The position numbers and the translations under genes were made by a program. Of a stretch of DNA of 64,000 bases, positions 16,654 to 27,009 are shown one piece after another. Positions within the stretch are counted from its first letter, which is position 1; each line of letters begins with the position of its first letter. Under the pieces are notes generated by a model. It had not been told where the DNA came from, searched no databases, and worked only from the letters and a program-made list of their open reading frames with translations. Source of the DNA: Kibdelosporangium sp. MJ126-NF4 (GTDB taxonomy: Bacteria > Actinomycetota > Actinomycetes > Mycobacteriales > Pseudonocardiaceae); assembly GCF_000826545.1 (NCBI RefSeq), contig NZ_CDME01000006.1:713063-777062 (forward strand), in the 5' to 3' direction.

Positions 16654-19095
16654 GTGACCTCATCCTTACGCGGTCTCGCCGTGGCGGCGTCCGTCGGGTT
16701 CACCGTGCTCGTCGCGGTCCCGGCCGCGAGCGCCGCGCCGAGCCAGGACGTCCTGATCGGCGAGGTCTACGGCGGTGGCGGCAACTCCGGTGCCACGCTG
16801 ACCCAGGATTTCGTCGAGCTGGCGAACGTCGGGGCCGCGCCGGTCCCGCTGTCGGGCTGGAGCGTGCAGTACCTGCCCGCGGTGCCGAGCGCGTCCAGCC
16901 GTTGGCAGGCCACCGCCCTGGCGGGCAGTGTCCAACCGGGAAAGACGTACCTGGTCAGCGAGGCCAAGGGAGCGGGCGGAACGCTCGAGCTGCCCACGCC
17001 GGACGCGGTGGGCTCGATCGCGATGGCCGCGGGCGCGGGCACGGTCGCACTGGTGCGGGGCACCGAGCCACTGACGTGTCTGACCGCTGCGGACTGCGCG
17101 GCCGACACCCGAATTCATGACTTGGTCGGCTACGGCAACGCTACTGTCCGTGAGACCGCGCCCGCGTCGGCAACGGCCAACGGGACGTCGTCGGCCCGCG
17201 TGAACCGCACCGACACGGACAACAACTCGGTCGACTTCGCGACCGGCACGCCGAGCCCGCTCAACGCGGCAGGCCAAGGACCGGGCGGCGGGACTCCACC
17301 GGTTTCCGCGAAGATCCACGACATCCAGGGCGTCACCCGAGTGTCGCCGTTGGCGGGCAAGAAGGTCGCCGACGTGCCCGGTGTGGTCACCGCGATCCGC
17401 GCTTTCGGTTCGCAGCGCGGGTTCTGGTTCCAGGACACCGCGCCGGACGCCGATCCGCGCACCAGCGAAGGCCTTTTCGTGCTGACCGGTTCGGCGACGC
17501 CGAACGTGAAGGTCGGCGACGCGGTCGTGGTGGCCGCGACGGTGAAGGAGGCGCTGCCGAACGACGACGCCAACTCGACGTTCCAGTCGCTGACCGAGCT
17601 GATCGGCGCGACGTGGACAGTCTCGTCGGCGGGCAATGCCTTGCCGCAGGCGGAAACTCTGGGATCGCTCCCGGCGGCCTACGCCCCGACCGGCGGCAAC
17701 ATCGACACGCTCGAACTCAGGCCTGCTGAGTACACATTGGACTACTACGAGTCACGCGAGAGCATGCGCGTGACCGTGTCCGATGTGCGCGTCGTCGGGC
17801 CGACGACCGAGTTCAACGAGTTCTACGTGACCGTGCGGCCGGGCGAGAACCCGACGGCACGCGGCGGAACCCTGTACACCGGCTACGACCAGCCGAACCC
17901 CGGCCGGTTGAAGGTGATGTCGCTGATCCCGTTCTCGCAGCGGCCGTTCCCGCAGGCGAACGTGAACGACAAGCTGGCAGGTCTGACCGAGGGGCCCCTG
18001 GATTACACCAACTTCGGCGGCTACACCCTGCAGGCAACCACGCTCGGCGAGATCGCGAGCGGCGGCTTGCAGCCGGAGAAGACCCGCAAGCAGCGCAGCG
18101 GCGAACTCGCGATCGGCACGTACAACGTGGAGAACCTCGACCCGGGCGACGACCAGACCAAGTTCGACCGGTTGGCCGAGGGGATCGTGGCCAACCTCGC
18201 GAGCCCGGACGTCGTGGCGCTCGAAGAGATCCAGGACGACAACGGCGCGACGAACGACGGAACGGTGTCGGCGGACCAGACGCTGCGGAAGTTCACCGAC
18301 GCGATCGTCGCCAAGGGCGGCCCGCGCTACGAATGGCGTCAGATCGACCCGGTGAACAACACCGACGGCGGCGAACCGGGCGGCAACATCCGGGTGGCGT
18401 TCCTCTTCAACCCGAAGCGCGTGTCCTTTGTGGATCGCCCTGGCGGTGACGCGACCACGCCGGTCCAGGTGACCGCCCAGCACCGCAAGGCGGCACTGTC
18501 GGTGTCCCCTGGCCGGATCGATCCGGCCAACGAGGCGTGGACCAGGTCACGCAAGCCGCTGGCGGGCGAGTTCGTCTTCCAGGGCCGCAAGGTCTTCGTG
18601 GTGGCGAACCACTTCAACTCCAAGGGCGGCGACCAGTCCGTGCACGGCCGCTTCCAGCCGCCGAGCCGGGTGAGCGAGCAGCAGCGGATCAAGCAGGCGA
18701 TCGCGCTGCGCGGATTCGTCGACAGCGTGCTCGCCGTCGACCGCAAGGCGAACATCGTGCTCGCCGGGGACCTGAACGACTACCAGTTCTCACCGGCACT
18801 GGCCGAACTGACCCGAGGCGGCGCGGTCCGCGCCCTGATCGACACCCTGCCGGTGAACGAGCGCTACACCTACGTGTTCGAAGGAAATTCGCAGGTGTTG
18901 GATCACACACTGACCAGCAGGGCGCCGCGCGGAGTGAACTATGACGTGGTTCACGTCAACGCGGAATTCGCCGGTCAGGCCAGCGACCACGACCCGCAGG
19001 TGGTCCGACTGCGGCCGAGCACGGGCGACGACTGGCTGGATGCCCTGCTCGATCTGCTGGACCTCATCGAGCAGGTTCGCACCTCCCATGGGTAG
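16654..19095 (+). CDS. Extracellular ExeM/NucH-type nuclease with lamin-tail domain
   Basis: This 813-residue secreted nuclease starts at GTG 16654 after GAGGGAGGA. Signal peptide: residues 1-29 (VAVPAASAAPS). Residues about 31-165 form a lamin-tail domain (VLIGEVYGGGGNSGATLTQDFVEL). Residues about 220-470 hold an OB-fold-like segment (IHDIQGVTRVSPLAGKKV...PGVVTAI). The C-terminal part is an endonuclease/exonuclease/phosphatase domain with GTYNVENLDP, VALEEIQDDNGA, VVANHFNSKGGDQ, VLAGDLNDYQ and the catalytic SDHDPQVV. ExeM/NucH relatives degrade extracellular DNA and affect biofilm and phosphate supply. It has no membrane anchor. Confidence 0.9.
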   Translation: MTSSLRGLAVAASVGFTVLVAVPAASAAPSQDVLIGEVYGGGGNSGATLTQDFVELANVGAAPVPLSGWSVQYLPAVPSASSRWQATALAGSVQPGKTYLVSEAKGAGGTLELPTPDAVGSIAMAAGAGTVALVRGTEPLTCLTAADCAADTRIHDLVGYGNATVRETAPASATANGTSSARVNRTDTDNNSVDFATGTPSPLNAAGQGPGGGTPPVSAKIHDIQGVTRVSPLAGKKVADVPGVVTAIRAFGSQRGFWFQDTAPDADPRTSEGLFVLTGSATPNVKVGDAVVVAATVKEALPNDDANSTFQSLTELIGATWTVSSAGNALPQAETLGSLPAAYAPTGGNIDTLELRPAEYTLDYYESRESMRVTVSDVRVVGPTTEFNEFYVTVRPGENPTARGGTLYTGYDQPNPGRLKVMSLIPFSQRPFPQANVNDKLAGLTEGPLDYTNFGGYTLQATTLGEIASGGLQPEKTRKQRSGELAIGTYNVENLDPGDDQTKFDRLAEGIVANLASPDVVALEEIQDDNGATNDGTVSADQTLRKFTDAIVAKGGPRYEWRQIDPVNNTDGGEPGGNIRVAFLFNPKRVSFVDRPGGDATTPVQVTAQHRKAALSVSPGRIDPANEAWTRSRKPLAGEFVFQGRKVFVVANHFNSKGGDQSVHGRFQPPSRVSEQQRIKQAIALRGFVDSVLAVDRKANIVLAGDLNDYQFSPALAELTRGGAVRALIDTLPVNERYTYVFEGNSQVLDHTLTSRAPRGVNYDVVHVNAEFAGQASDHDPQVVRLRPSTGDDWLDALLDLLDLIEQVRTSHG

Positions 19096-19124
19096 TGTCC
19101 ATTTGACACGAAGAGGAGGCGTGG

Positions 19125-19274
19125 ATGACTTCGGACAAAAAGGAAACCGTGGCTGAGCGAAAGCCAAGCCACGCGCTGCCGGACGACGCGGACGGCCCCC
19201 ACCCACTGGTGGACCTGTCCCGTGACCCCCATCCAGGAGTGGCGGATCACGCGAAACCGGACGACGAAGACTGA
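19125..19274 (+). CDS. Small acidic, probably disordered protein of unknown function
   Basis: This is a 49-codon frame starting at ATG 19125 after a strong GAGGAGG site (19113-19119, spacing 5). The product is rich in Asp, His and Pro (HALPDDADGPHPLVDLSRDPHPGVADHAKPDDED) and has no membrane segment. A textbook terminator follows 8 bases past its stop. It lies 29 bases after the nuclease gene on the same strand and may be co-transcribed with it. I do not recognise the family. Confidence 0.65.
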   Translation: MTSDKKETVAERKPSHALPDDADGPHPLVDLSRDPHPGVADHAKPDDED

Positions 19275-19282
19275 AAACAGTA

Positions 19283-19316
19283 CGCCGGGGCCAGCGGCCC
19301 CGGCGTTTTTATTTTT
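19283..19316 (+). terminator. Rho-independent terminator
   Basis: The perfect stem CGCCGGGGCC/GGCCCCGGCG with loop AGC is followed by TTTTTATTTTT. It is the clearest intrinsic terminator in the window and ends the nuclease/small-protein unit. Confidence 0.95.
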
Positions 19317-19648
19317 CGTGGCGAAAAGAATACAGTACGGGTCAAGCTGTCACTTTTCGTGTGCCGAAGGACGTCTTTTTGGCAGGAGACAAATCCCTGT
19401 CAGTGGTTGACATCTTTTGCGGATCCCGCAACGCCTTGTGAAACTGGGACCACCCTATGGTGGCGCGTCCCTCATGCATTCAGTGGAGTCTCGCGACGCG
19501 GCTCAGGTCCATAGTGGTTAGTGCGTTGCCAACTGTGGAGGAGAACGGTCAGCCACCGCTACACGCGGGTATTCGATCGTACTCTCCGGTGCTGTGCAAC
19601 CAATTTTCGATGCTCTTGATCCGACGATACAGGAAAAGAGGATCAGAT
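19317..19648. other. Gene-free, comparatively AT-rich intergenic region
   Basis: About 330 bases with lower GC than the flanks and no convincing frame. It ends in AAGAGGATC, the likely ribosome-binding site for the gene at 19649. I see no clear operator or RNA structure. Confidence 0.4.
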
Positions 19649-20128
19649 ATGTCGGCATCAATGGTGACCCGACGCGCGGCGGTGTTCACCGTCATGGCCT
19701 TGTTGGCGGTCATCGGTGCGCTGGTAGTGACGAACTCCTCGGCGAAAGCGGACAACTCCGGCTGCGGCCAGGCACTGGCGGACATCTCCAACCGCAACTA
19801 CAGCGGATCCGTCGTGGACAGTTACGTTGCGGGGAGAAGTAGTCCCGTGAAAGTCCGGTTCTATGCTGACGGAACGGCCGTGACCACGATTATTCGAGCA
19901 GGGGGCGTGGTGTCCGGGTCCTCGACCTACACCGTTTCCGGCCCGGAGATCACCTGGACCGTACCGGCAAACGATACCTACCCACAGGTGGGTTTCTACA
20001 CTCGCGAGCGAGGCTGCGACTACACCAGTTCCATACCGCGGTACCTCGGTGGTGTCACCTCGAACAACATCGCCGTAGGCACGACAGAGTCGATCAGGAT
20101 GTCCTTCACCCTGTACCGGGAAACATGA
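19649..20128 (+). CDS. Small secreted protein of unknown function
   Basis: This is a 159-residue protein with a signal peptide (RRAAVFTVMALLAVIGALVVTNSSAKA, cleavage near 34). The mature part is Ser/Thr/Gly/Tyr-rich with two Cys (SGCGQAL and ERGCDYT) that could form a disulfide, and an all-beta look (SSTYTVSGPEITWTV). ATG 19649 follows AAGAGGATC at suitable spacing. The reading frame extends upstream, but that part is unlike a protein. No family recognised. Confidence 0.6.
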   Translation: MSASMVTRRAAVFTVMALLAVIGALVVTNSSAKADNSGCGQALADISNRNYSGSVVDSYVAGRSSPVKVRFYADGTAVTTIIRAGGVVSGSSTYTVSGPEITWTVPANDTYPQVGFYTRERGCDYTSSIPRYLGGVTSNNIAVGTTESIRMSFTLYRET

Positions 20129-20214
20129 GTCCGAGGACAAACCCGCTGTACTTCAGCTCGTCATGAGACGCCATCCTGACGCCACCTGTGACGCGGACTG
20201 AGGCGAACAGCAGA

Positions 20215-20250
20215 AACGCCGGTCACACACGTCCTCGCGTGACCGGCGTT
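20215..20250. terminator. Inverted repeat between the secreted gene and tRNA-Ser(GGA)
   Basis: AACGCCGGTCAC (20215-20226) pairs perfectly with GTGACCGGCGTT (20239-20250) across a 12-base loop. It follows the end of the leftward tRNA and could stop either transcript. Confidence 0.65.
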
Positions 20251-20265
20251 CCCGCTGTCCAACGG

Positions 20266-20352
20266 CGGAGGATAGGGGATTTGAACCCCTGAGGGCTATC
20301 ACACCCAACACGATTTCCAATCGTGCGCACTAGGCCACTATGCGAATCCTCC
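20266..20352 (-). tRNA. tRNA-Ser (anticodon GGA)
   Basis: On the minus strand the acceptor GGAGGAT pairs with ATCCTCC. The anticodon stem CACGA/TCGTG holds loop TTGGAAA, giving anticodon GGA. A long variable arm and T loop GTTCAAAT are present. Discriminator G; CCA is not encoded, unlike the tRNA-Ser(CGA) at 9.7 kb. Confidence 0.95.
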
Positions 20353-20566
20353 GTCGGAGAGAGTACCGGATGTGGTCCTGACCTCCCAAAACGGGTGGTC
20401 CCAGCGGTGGTCGCAGTGCCGACGACGTGCGCAGATGGCCTGTGCACACGGAGCGTGGCTGTCTCGACACCGTTCGGCTGGCAGTCGGGCAGGAGCTGGC
20501 CAGTCGATTCGACCAGCGCCGGAGTCTCACCGAGCCGCGCGTCGGATGGCTTGGTGGAATACGCGG

Positions 20567-21238
20567 ATGGATCAGGAAGCCGCGAAGTCCGAGTCGCTGC
20601 GGACGGGGATCAACCTCGGTGCCGCTGCCGTGTTGTTTCTGCTGCTGCGGTTGTTCGCGGTGACCGACTACGACTGGCACACCGCTTTCGCCGTGGTGCA
20701 CACTCTCGATCTGCACGACGGGATCGCCATCTCGGTCGGCACGGTGATGGCCGACTCGGTCGTCGGCGGCGTGGTGCTGGCCGTGCTGCTTCCGCTGAGC
20801 ACAGCGCGGGTGTTTCGGGCGGGGGAACAGGGCGCTCGGCAAGGTGAGTGGCTGGTGATCGTGCTGCTGATCGCCGCGACCGTGGCATACACGGTCACCA
20901 ATCACGCCTGGTGGCTGCCGATTTCCTCGGTCGTGCTCACCGCTCTGCTCGGGTGGCTTGTCCGCGTGCACCGGACCGGGCGACTTGGCGAGGCTGTTGG
21001 TTTCGCGGTGCGCCGGGTTGGCGTAATCGCGGTGGTCGCGTTGCTGTGCGCCGCCGCCGTGGTGCGGACACCGTGGGTTCCGCTGGAGAAAATCGACACC
21101 ACCAAAGGCCCCGTGCTCGGGTACGTCATGGAGGTTTCGCCCGGGTACATGCATGTCATGCAAGCAGGCGATCGAAAGCTGCACATCATGCTGAGCAGCG
21201 ATGTCCTCGCTCGCGAGGAACTGATCGGCTCGCACTAG
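20567..21238 (+). CDS. Polytopic membrane protein of unknown function
   Basis: This 223-residue protein has about five membrane helices (near residues 14-33, 52-78, 92-108, 112-130 and 145-165). A C-terminal soluble region follows (VPLEKIDTTKGPVLGYVMEVSPGYMH...LSSDVLAREELIGS) that looks extracytoplasmic. No family recognised. ATG 20567 is chosen with GGTGGA upstream; an in-frame ATG 21 bases earlier is possible. It stands alone between tRNA-Ser and the next secreted gene. Confidence 0.6.
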   Translation: MDQEAAKSESLRTGINLGAAAVLFLLLRLFAVTDYDWHTAFAVVHTLDLHDGIAISVGTVMADSVVGGVVLAVLLPLSTARVFRAGEQGARQGEWLVIVLLIAATVAYTVTNHAWWLPISSVVLTALLGWLVRVHRTGRLGEAVGFAVRRVGVIAVVALLCAAAVVRTPWVPLEKIDTTKGPVLGYVMEVSPGYMHVMQAGDRKLHIMLSSDVLAREELIGSH

Positions 21239-21422
21239 GCGCTGTGTCCCACGACACGTGATCACCCACTGTCGTCGGTCGTGTCCCGCTGGTTAGCTAC
21301 TCCGCAGTAAGTGATCTTCGTTCAAACGATCGTTGAATTTCGCCCGGCCGATTCCCCGACAGTCGGCCGACGATCAACCCTGCGTTTTTTCGAGGATTCC
21401 CGCCTGCAAGGGAGAAGAATTC

Positions 21423-22052
21423 ATGGCGATCTCGAGATTCCAGAAGGTCGTTGCGGCCACGGTTGCCGCCAGTGCGCTCACCCTCGGCTTCGGCCCGGCC
21501 GCGACCGCCTCGGCCGAAGCGCCTCCCGCCACACCGGCCGCCGTCGCCCAGGCCGAGACCAAACTCGCTGTCCTGCGCCAGATCGTCACCCCGGCGAACG
21601 TCGACGAGCTGCTGACGCGGGTCAAGGACCCCGCAACGGTGCAGCAGCTGACCGAGGCCCGTGACGCGCTGGCCGCCCCGGCCGCGCAGGACATCGACAT
21701 CATCGCCGAGCTGAAGAAGTTCGCGAAGTTCGCGCAGCCGATCATCGTGGCCGGGATCCGCTTCGGCGGTCCGATCGCCGCCGCGTTCGTCGCGGCCCTG
21801 CCCGTCATCGTCCCGCTGATCCCGGGTCTCAACGCGTTCACCCCGATCGTCGTGCTCCTGGCGCCGCCGATCGCCTTCCTGATCGAGAAGGGCGCGCCGA
21901 TCCTGGCCGACCTGATCGAGTCGATCGAGATCGAGGGCGTCGACCAGGCGGAGGCCAAGCAGACCCTGACCAACCACCTCGTCAGCAGCGGCCTGCCTGC
22001 CGCGTCCGCCACGATGTTCGGCGGGACGCTGGCCGCGTTGTTCGCCGCCTGA
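21423..22052 (+). CDS. Secreted Ala-rich helical protein of unknown function
   Basis: This is a 209-residue protein with a signal peptide (QKVVAATVAASALTLGFGPAATASA, cleavage near 32). The mature part is a run of amphipathic and hydrophobic helices. Residues about 100-165 (IIVAGIRFGGPIAAAFVAALPVIVPLIP...PIVVLLAPPIAFLIEKGAPIL) are hydrophobic enough to enter membranes. There is no Cys and no recognisable catalytic motif. ATG 21423 follows AAGGGAGAAG. The profile is reminiscent of small secreted pore-like or surface-active proteins, but this is only a resemblance. Confidence 0.6.
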   Translation: MAISRFQKVVAATVAASALTLGFGPAATASAEAPPATPAAVAQAETKLAVLRQIVTPANVDELLTRVKDPATVQQLTEARDALAAPAAQDIDIIAELKKFAKFAQPIIVAGIRFGGPIAAAFVAALPVIVPLIPGLNAFTPIVVLLAPPIAFLIEKGAPILADLIESIEIEGVDQAEAKQTLTNHLVSSGLPAASATMFGGTLAALFAA

Positions 22053-22079
22053 TCTTCGAGGCCTGATCCACGCCAACGG

Positions 22080-22101
22080 GGGCCCGGCATGCGCCGGGCC
22101 C
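22080..22101 (+). terminator. Terminator hairpin
   Basis: GGGCCCGGC/GCCGGGCCC with loop ATGC lies 28 bases past the stop of the secreted gene; no T-run follows. Confidence 0.65.
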
Positions 22102-22148
22102 TCGCTGTGTCACCGGCACGGGGGACTTGTAGAGGTACTGTTCCGGCC

Positions 22149-22553
22149 ATGCGGATCGCGTTCGCGGCGGACGACGAGAACGACACCACCAGGGCCGTGC
22201 TCGACCACCTCACGGCCGAGCACGAGGTGATCCGGCCCGCTCACGGCGAATCGTGGCCCCAGCTCGGCGCGGCGGTGGGCCAGGCCGTTGTCGACGGCGA
22301 CGCGGACTTCGGCATCGTGATGTGCTGGACCGGCACGGGCACCGCCATCGCCGCCAACAAGGTCCCCGGTGTGCGGGCCGCGCTGGCGTGGGACGCGTGG
22401 ATCGCCGAGGGCGCGCGCAAGTGGAACGACGCGAATGTCCTTGCCATGAGCCTGAAACGGCTCGCACCGGACGTCGCTGTCGAGGTGACGAAGGCGTTTC
22501 TCGGTGTCAGCGAGCCGGATCCGGACGAGGCCGCCAACATCGCCCAGCTCTAG
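22149..22553 (+). CDS. RpiB/LacA/LacB-family sugar-phosphate isomerase
   Basis: This 134-residue protein has the RpiB fold signature MRIAFAADDE at the N-terminus and IVMCWTGTGTAIAANK around the catalytic Cys59. WNDANVLAMSLK follows. Ribose-5-phosphate isomerase B and related aldose-ketose isomerases share this layout. The protein is slightly shorter than typical RpiB (about 150), and EHEVIRPAHG replaces the usual phosphate-binding N-terminal part, so the substrate is uncertain. Its stop shares CTAG with the stop of the opposing FMN reductase. Confidence 0.8.
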   Translation: MRIAFAADDENDTTRAVLDHLTAEHEVIRPAHGESWPQLGAAVGQAVVDGDADFGIVMCWTGTGTAIAANKVPGVRAALAWDAWIAEGARKWNDANVLAMSLKRLAPDVAVEVTKAFLGVSEPDPDEAANIAQL

Positions 22554-23140
22554 ACGGCGTAAGGCATGACAGTTCGCGCGTTGCGCAAGGCGGTGCCCCA
22601 CCACGCCAGTTGGTCGAGCATGAGTTTGGCGTCGCCGTTGTGGGTTTCGGCGTCGATCGGCTTGCCGTCCTCGCTGAACTCCGTCCAGTACCGGTGAAAG
22701 CTGACCTGGTCCCGCATGGTCGGCGCGTGCAGTTCGGCGAACACCAGCCTGAGCTGCTCGACCGCACGCAGCCCGCCGCCGGCTGCCCCGTACGACACGA
22801 ACCCGATCGGCTTCGCGCGCCACTGGCTCCAGTGCCAGTCGACGAACGCCTTGAGGGAAGCCGGGAAGCTGTGGTTGTACTCGGGCGTGACGACGACGAA
22901 CGCGTCCGCCGAGGCCAGCACTTCCGTCACCGCCTGCAGTTCGTCGGACCTTGTCGGCTCTGTGAGCGCGGGCGGCTCGGCGGGCAGCACCAACGGCAAA
23001 GGTACGTCGGCGAGGTCGATCACCTGTACATCGAACTGGCCGTGTCGAGTGGCGCGGTCGGTGAACCAGTCCGCGATCAGCGGCCCGCGGCGGCCCTCAC
23101 GGACGCTGCCCACGATCACGGCGAGCTTCATCTCAGTCAT
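22550..23140 (-). CDS. NAD(P)H-dependent FMN reductase (flavodoxin fold)
   Basis: This 196-residue enzyme has the N-terminal phosphate-binding loop LAVIVGSVREGRRGPLIADWF. The FMN segment VVTPEYNHSFPASLKAFVDW and SYGAAGGGLRAVEQLR follow, all typical of the NADPH-dependent FMN/azo reductases. It supplies reduced flavin or reduces quinones. ATG 23140 is chosen; MKLAV nine bases on is an alternative. A TetR regulator is transcribed divergently from the adjacent start, with an inverted repeat between them, so this is probably the regulated target. Confidence 0.88.
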   Translation of the reverse strand: MTEMKLAVIVGSVREGRRGPLIADWFTDRATRHGQFDVQVIDLADVPLPLVLPAEPPALTEPTRSDELQAVTEVLASADAFVVVTPEYNHSFPASLKAFVDWHWSQWRAKPIGFVSYGAAGGGLRAVEQLRLVFAELHAPTMRDQVSFHRYWTEFSEDGKPIDAETHNGDAKLMLDQLAWWGTALRNARTVMPYAV

Positions 23141-23146
23141 GAAGGT

Positions 23147-23193
23147 AAAGTACAACGTGCATGGCAATTTAGTAAAACGAAGGTTGTAACTTT
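23147..23193. promoter_or_regulatory. Candidate TetR operator half-sites in a divergent promoter
   Basis: AAAGTACAAC (23147-23156) and GTTGTAACTTT (23183-23193) are inverted copies, with one extra A in the second. They lie in an AT-rich 68-base gap between the FMN reductase and the TetR gene. Placement and symmetry suit autoregulated repression of both promoters. Confidence 0.5.
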
Positions 23194-23208
23194 GCTGACA
23201 GGACGACT

Positions 23209-23847
23209 GTGACCAGGCGAAACGCGAAGTACGACGCGATCGTGCGGGCATCGAGGGCGGTGTTCGGCAGGGTCGGCTACCTGACCGCGAGCATCGACGT
23301 GATCGCGGCCGACGCCGGTGTCTCGACCAGAACGATCTACAACCACTTCGACAACAAGGAGCACCTGTTCGCCGAGGTGCTGCTGGCCAGTTCGCGCCAG
23401 GTCGCCGAGGTGCACGAGGCGATCATCGAACGGAACCTGGCCGACGTCACCGACATCACCGACGTGGAGGCGGCCCTGCGCGGCCTGGCCATGGAGTGGG
23501 ACCAGCCGCAGCCGGAGTTCGACGACCACTTCGCGATCACCCGGCGGATGGACGCCGAGCGGGAGCACTTCCCGGCGGAGATCTACCGCGGCTGGCGCGA
23601 AGCGGGTCCGTGGCGCGTCCAACGCGCACTGGCCGTTCGCTTCGAACAGCTGCGGGACAAGGGATTGCTGGACTTCCCGGACGCGCAGTTCGCCGCGCAC
23701 CACTTCAGCGTGCTGCTGTGGGCGACCGCGCGCACCAGAGGGCGGGACAAGGACGGACCGTTGGCGGCCAAGGACTTCGAGCGGATCGCGGCCGACGTCG
23801 TGCCCGCGTTCCTCTACGGCTGTGCGGCTAGGCGAAGCGGCGGATGA
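23209..23847 (+). CDS. TetR-family transcriptional regulator
   Basis: This is a 212-residue regulator. The N-terminal helix-turn-helix reads IVRASRAVFGRVGYLTASIDVIAADAGVSTRTIYNHFDNKEHLFAEV (residues about 10-56). The C-terminal ligand and dimer domain is of the common TetR_C type (WREAGPWRVQRALAVRF...). GTG 23209 is the first start after the divergent promoter. The gene overlaps the 3' end of the opposing membrane-protein gene by 20 bases. Likely target: the divergent FMN reductase. Confidence 0.9.
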   Translation: MTRRNAKYDAIVRASRAVFGRVGYLTASIDVIAADAGVSTRTIYNHFDNKEHLFAEVLLASSRQVAEVHEAIIERNLADVTDITDVEAALRGLAMEWDQPQPEFDDHFAITRRMDAEREHFPAEIYRGWREAGPWRVQRALAVRFEQLRDKGLLDFPDAQFAAHHFSVLLWATARTRGRDKDGPLAAKDFERIAADVVPAFLYGCAARRSGG

Positions 23848-24163
23848 TCCTGGCGACCACACTGGACACGATCAGCCAGAACAGCGCCGCGATGCCGTAG
23901 TTGACCAACACGTGCAGCTTGGGGTCGCTCGGCGTGAACAGGTCCTTGAAGCCGAGCGCGATCGGTTCGGCGAGGTCGGCGAAGAAGCTCGTGATCCCGT
24001 TGGCCGGGTTGGCACTGCCGACGGTCAGCAGCACGTGGATCACCAGGATCAGCGTGCAGAGCAGGCCGACCCACCTGACCACGGCGGCGATGACGCCGAC
24101 CACCTGTCCCCGCGTGACGCCTGAGCTCTCCGGCGAGCCTTTGGATTCGGCATGCTGGGCCAT
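23828..24163 (-). CDS. Small two-helix membrane protein, paralogue 1
   Basis: This 111-residue protein has two membrane helices (about 26-50 and 84-107). Between them lies NPANGITSFFADLAEPIALGFKDLFTPSDPKLHVLVNYGIAALFWLIV. It is clearly related to the next gene: both share ANxANGxxxFxxxLAEPxALxFxxLF and LNYGxAAxFWLVxxSxxARIIxR. The function is unknown, and such proteins are common in actinomycetes. Its 3' end overlaps the TetR gene. Confidence 0.7.
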   Translation of the reverse strand: MAQHAESKGSPESSGVTRGQVVGVIAAVVRWVGLLCTLILVIHVLLTVGSANPANGITSFFADLAEPIALGFKDLFTPSDPKLHVLVNYGIAALFWLIVSSVVARIIRRFA

Positions 24164-24217
24164 GCCTCGGAGTCTGGCATGGCCCGGCAGCTTTGGCTAC
24201 TTCTGAGTAACAAACTG

Positions 24218-24517
24218 TTATCGGCCGATGATCCGGGCGATGATTGAGCCGATGACCAGCCAGAACACCGCCGCGAGGCCGTAGTTGAGGATCACGTCGA
24301 GGTTGTAGTTCCCGGTGGCGAACAGGCCGGGGAAGAACAGCGCGAGCGGCTCCGCGAGCGACTGGATGAACGTGAAGAACCCGTTCGCGGTGTTCGCGCC
24401 GAGCACGATCAACAGGATGTACACGGCTTCGATCAGCGCGAAGATCGCCGTGACTCCGAACACGATCCGAGCCGCCGTCCCCCGTCCGCTCGAGACATGC
24501 CATCTGCGAGTTGTCAT
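24218..24517 (-). CDS. Small two-helix membrane protein, paralogue 2
   Basis: This is a 99-residue sister of the preceding entry with the same two-helix layout (RIVFGVTAIFALIEAVYILLIVLGANTANG, then NYGLAAVFWLVIGSIIARIIGR). ATG 24517 starts it; the frame stays open upstream but runs into the leuA leader region. It lies 54 bases upstream of paralogue 1 on the same strand, so the pair probably forms a duplicated operon. Confidence 0.65.
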   Translation of the reverse strand: MTTRRWHVSSGRGTAARIVFGVTAIFALIEAVYILLIVLGANTANGFFTFIQSLAEPLALFFPGLFATGNYNLDVILNYGLAAVFWLVIGSIIARIIGR

Positions 24518-24530
24518 ATCTCTGGGTTGA

Positions 24531-26841
<2,311 letters not shown>

Positions 26842-27009
26842 GGGCGACTCCCGTGGGGAAGGCGTCCGGGCTGGACGCTTGGCCCATAAATCGCCGTTAT
26901 CCACCTTCGTGTTACCCGTTGATGCTCGTGTCAACCTATTGGCGTACAACGGAAAACACCCTGTGTGCGAGTCATTGCACAGCGTTGTGACTTGACCGAT
27001 TCCGTCGGA

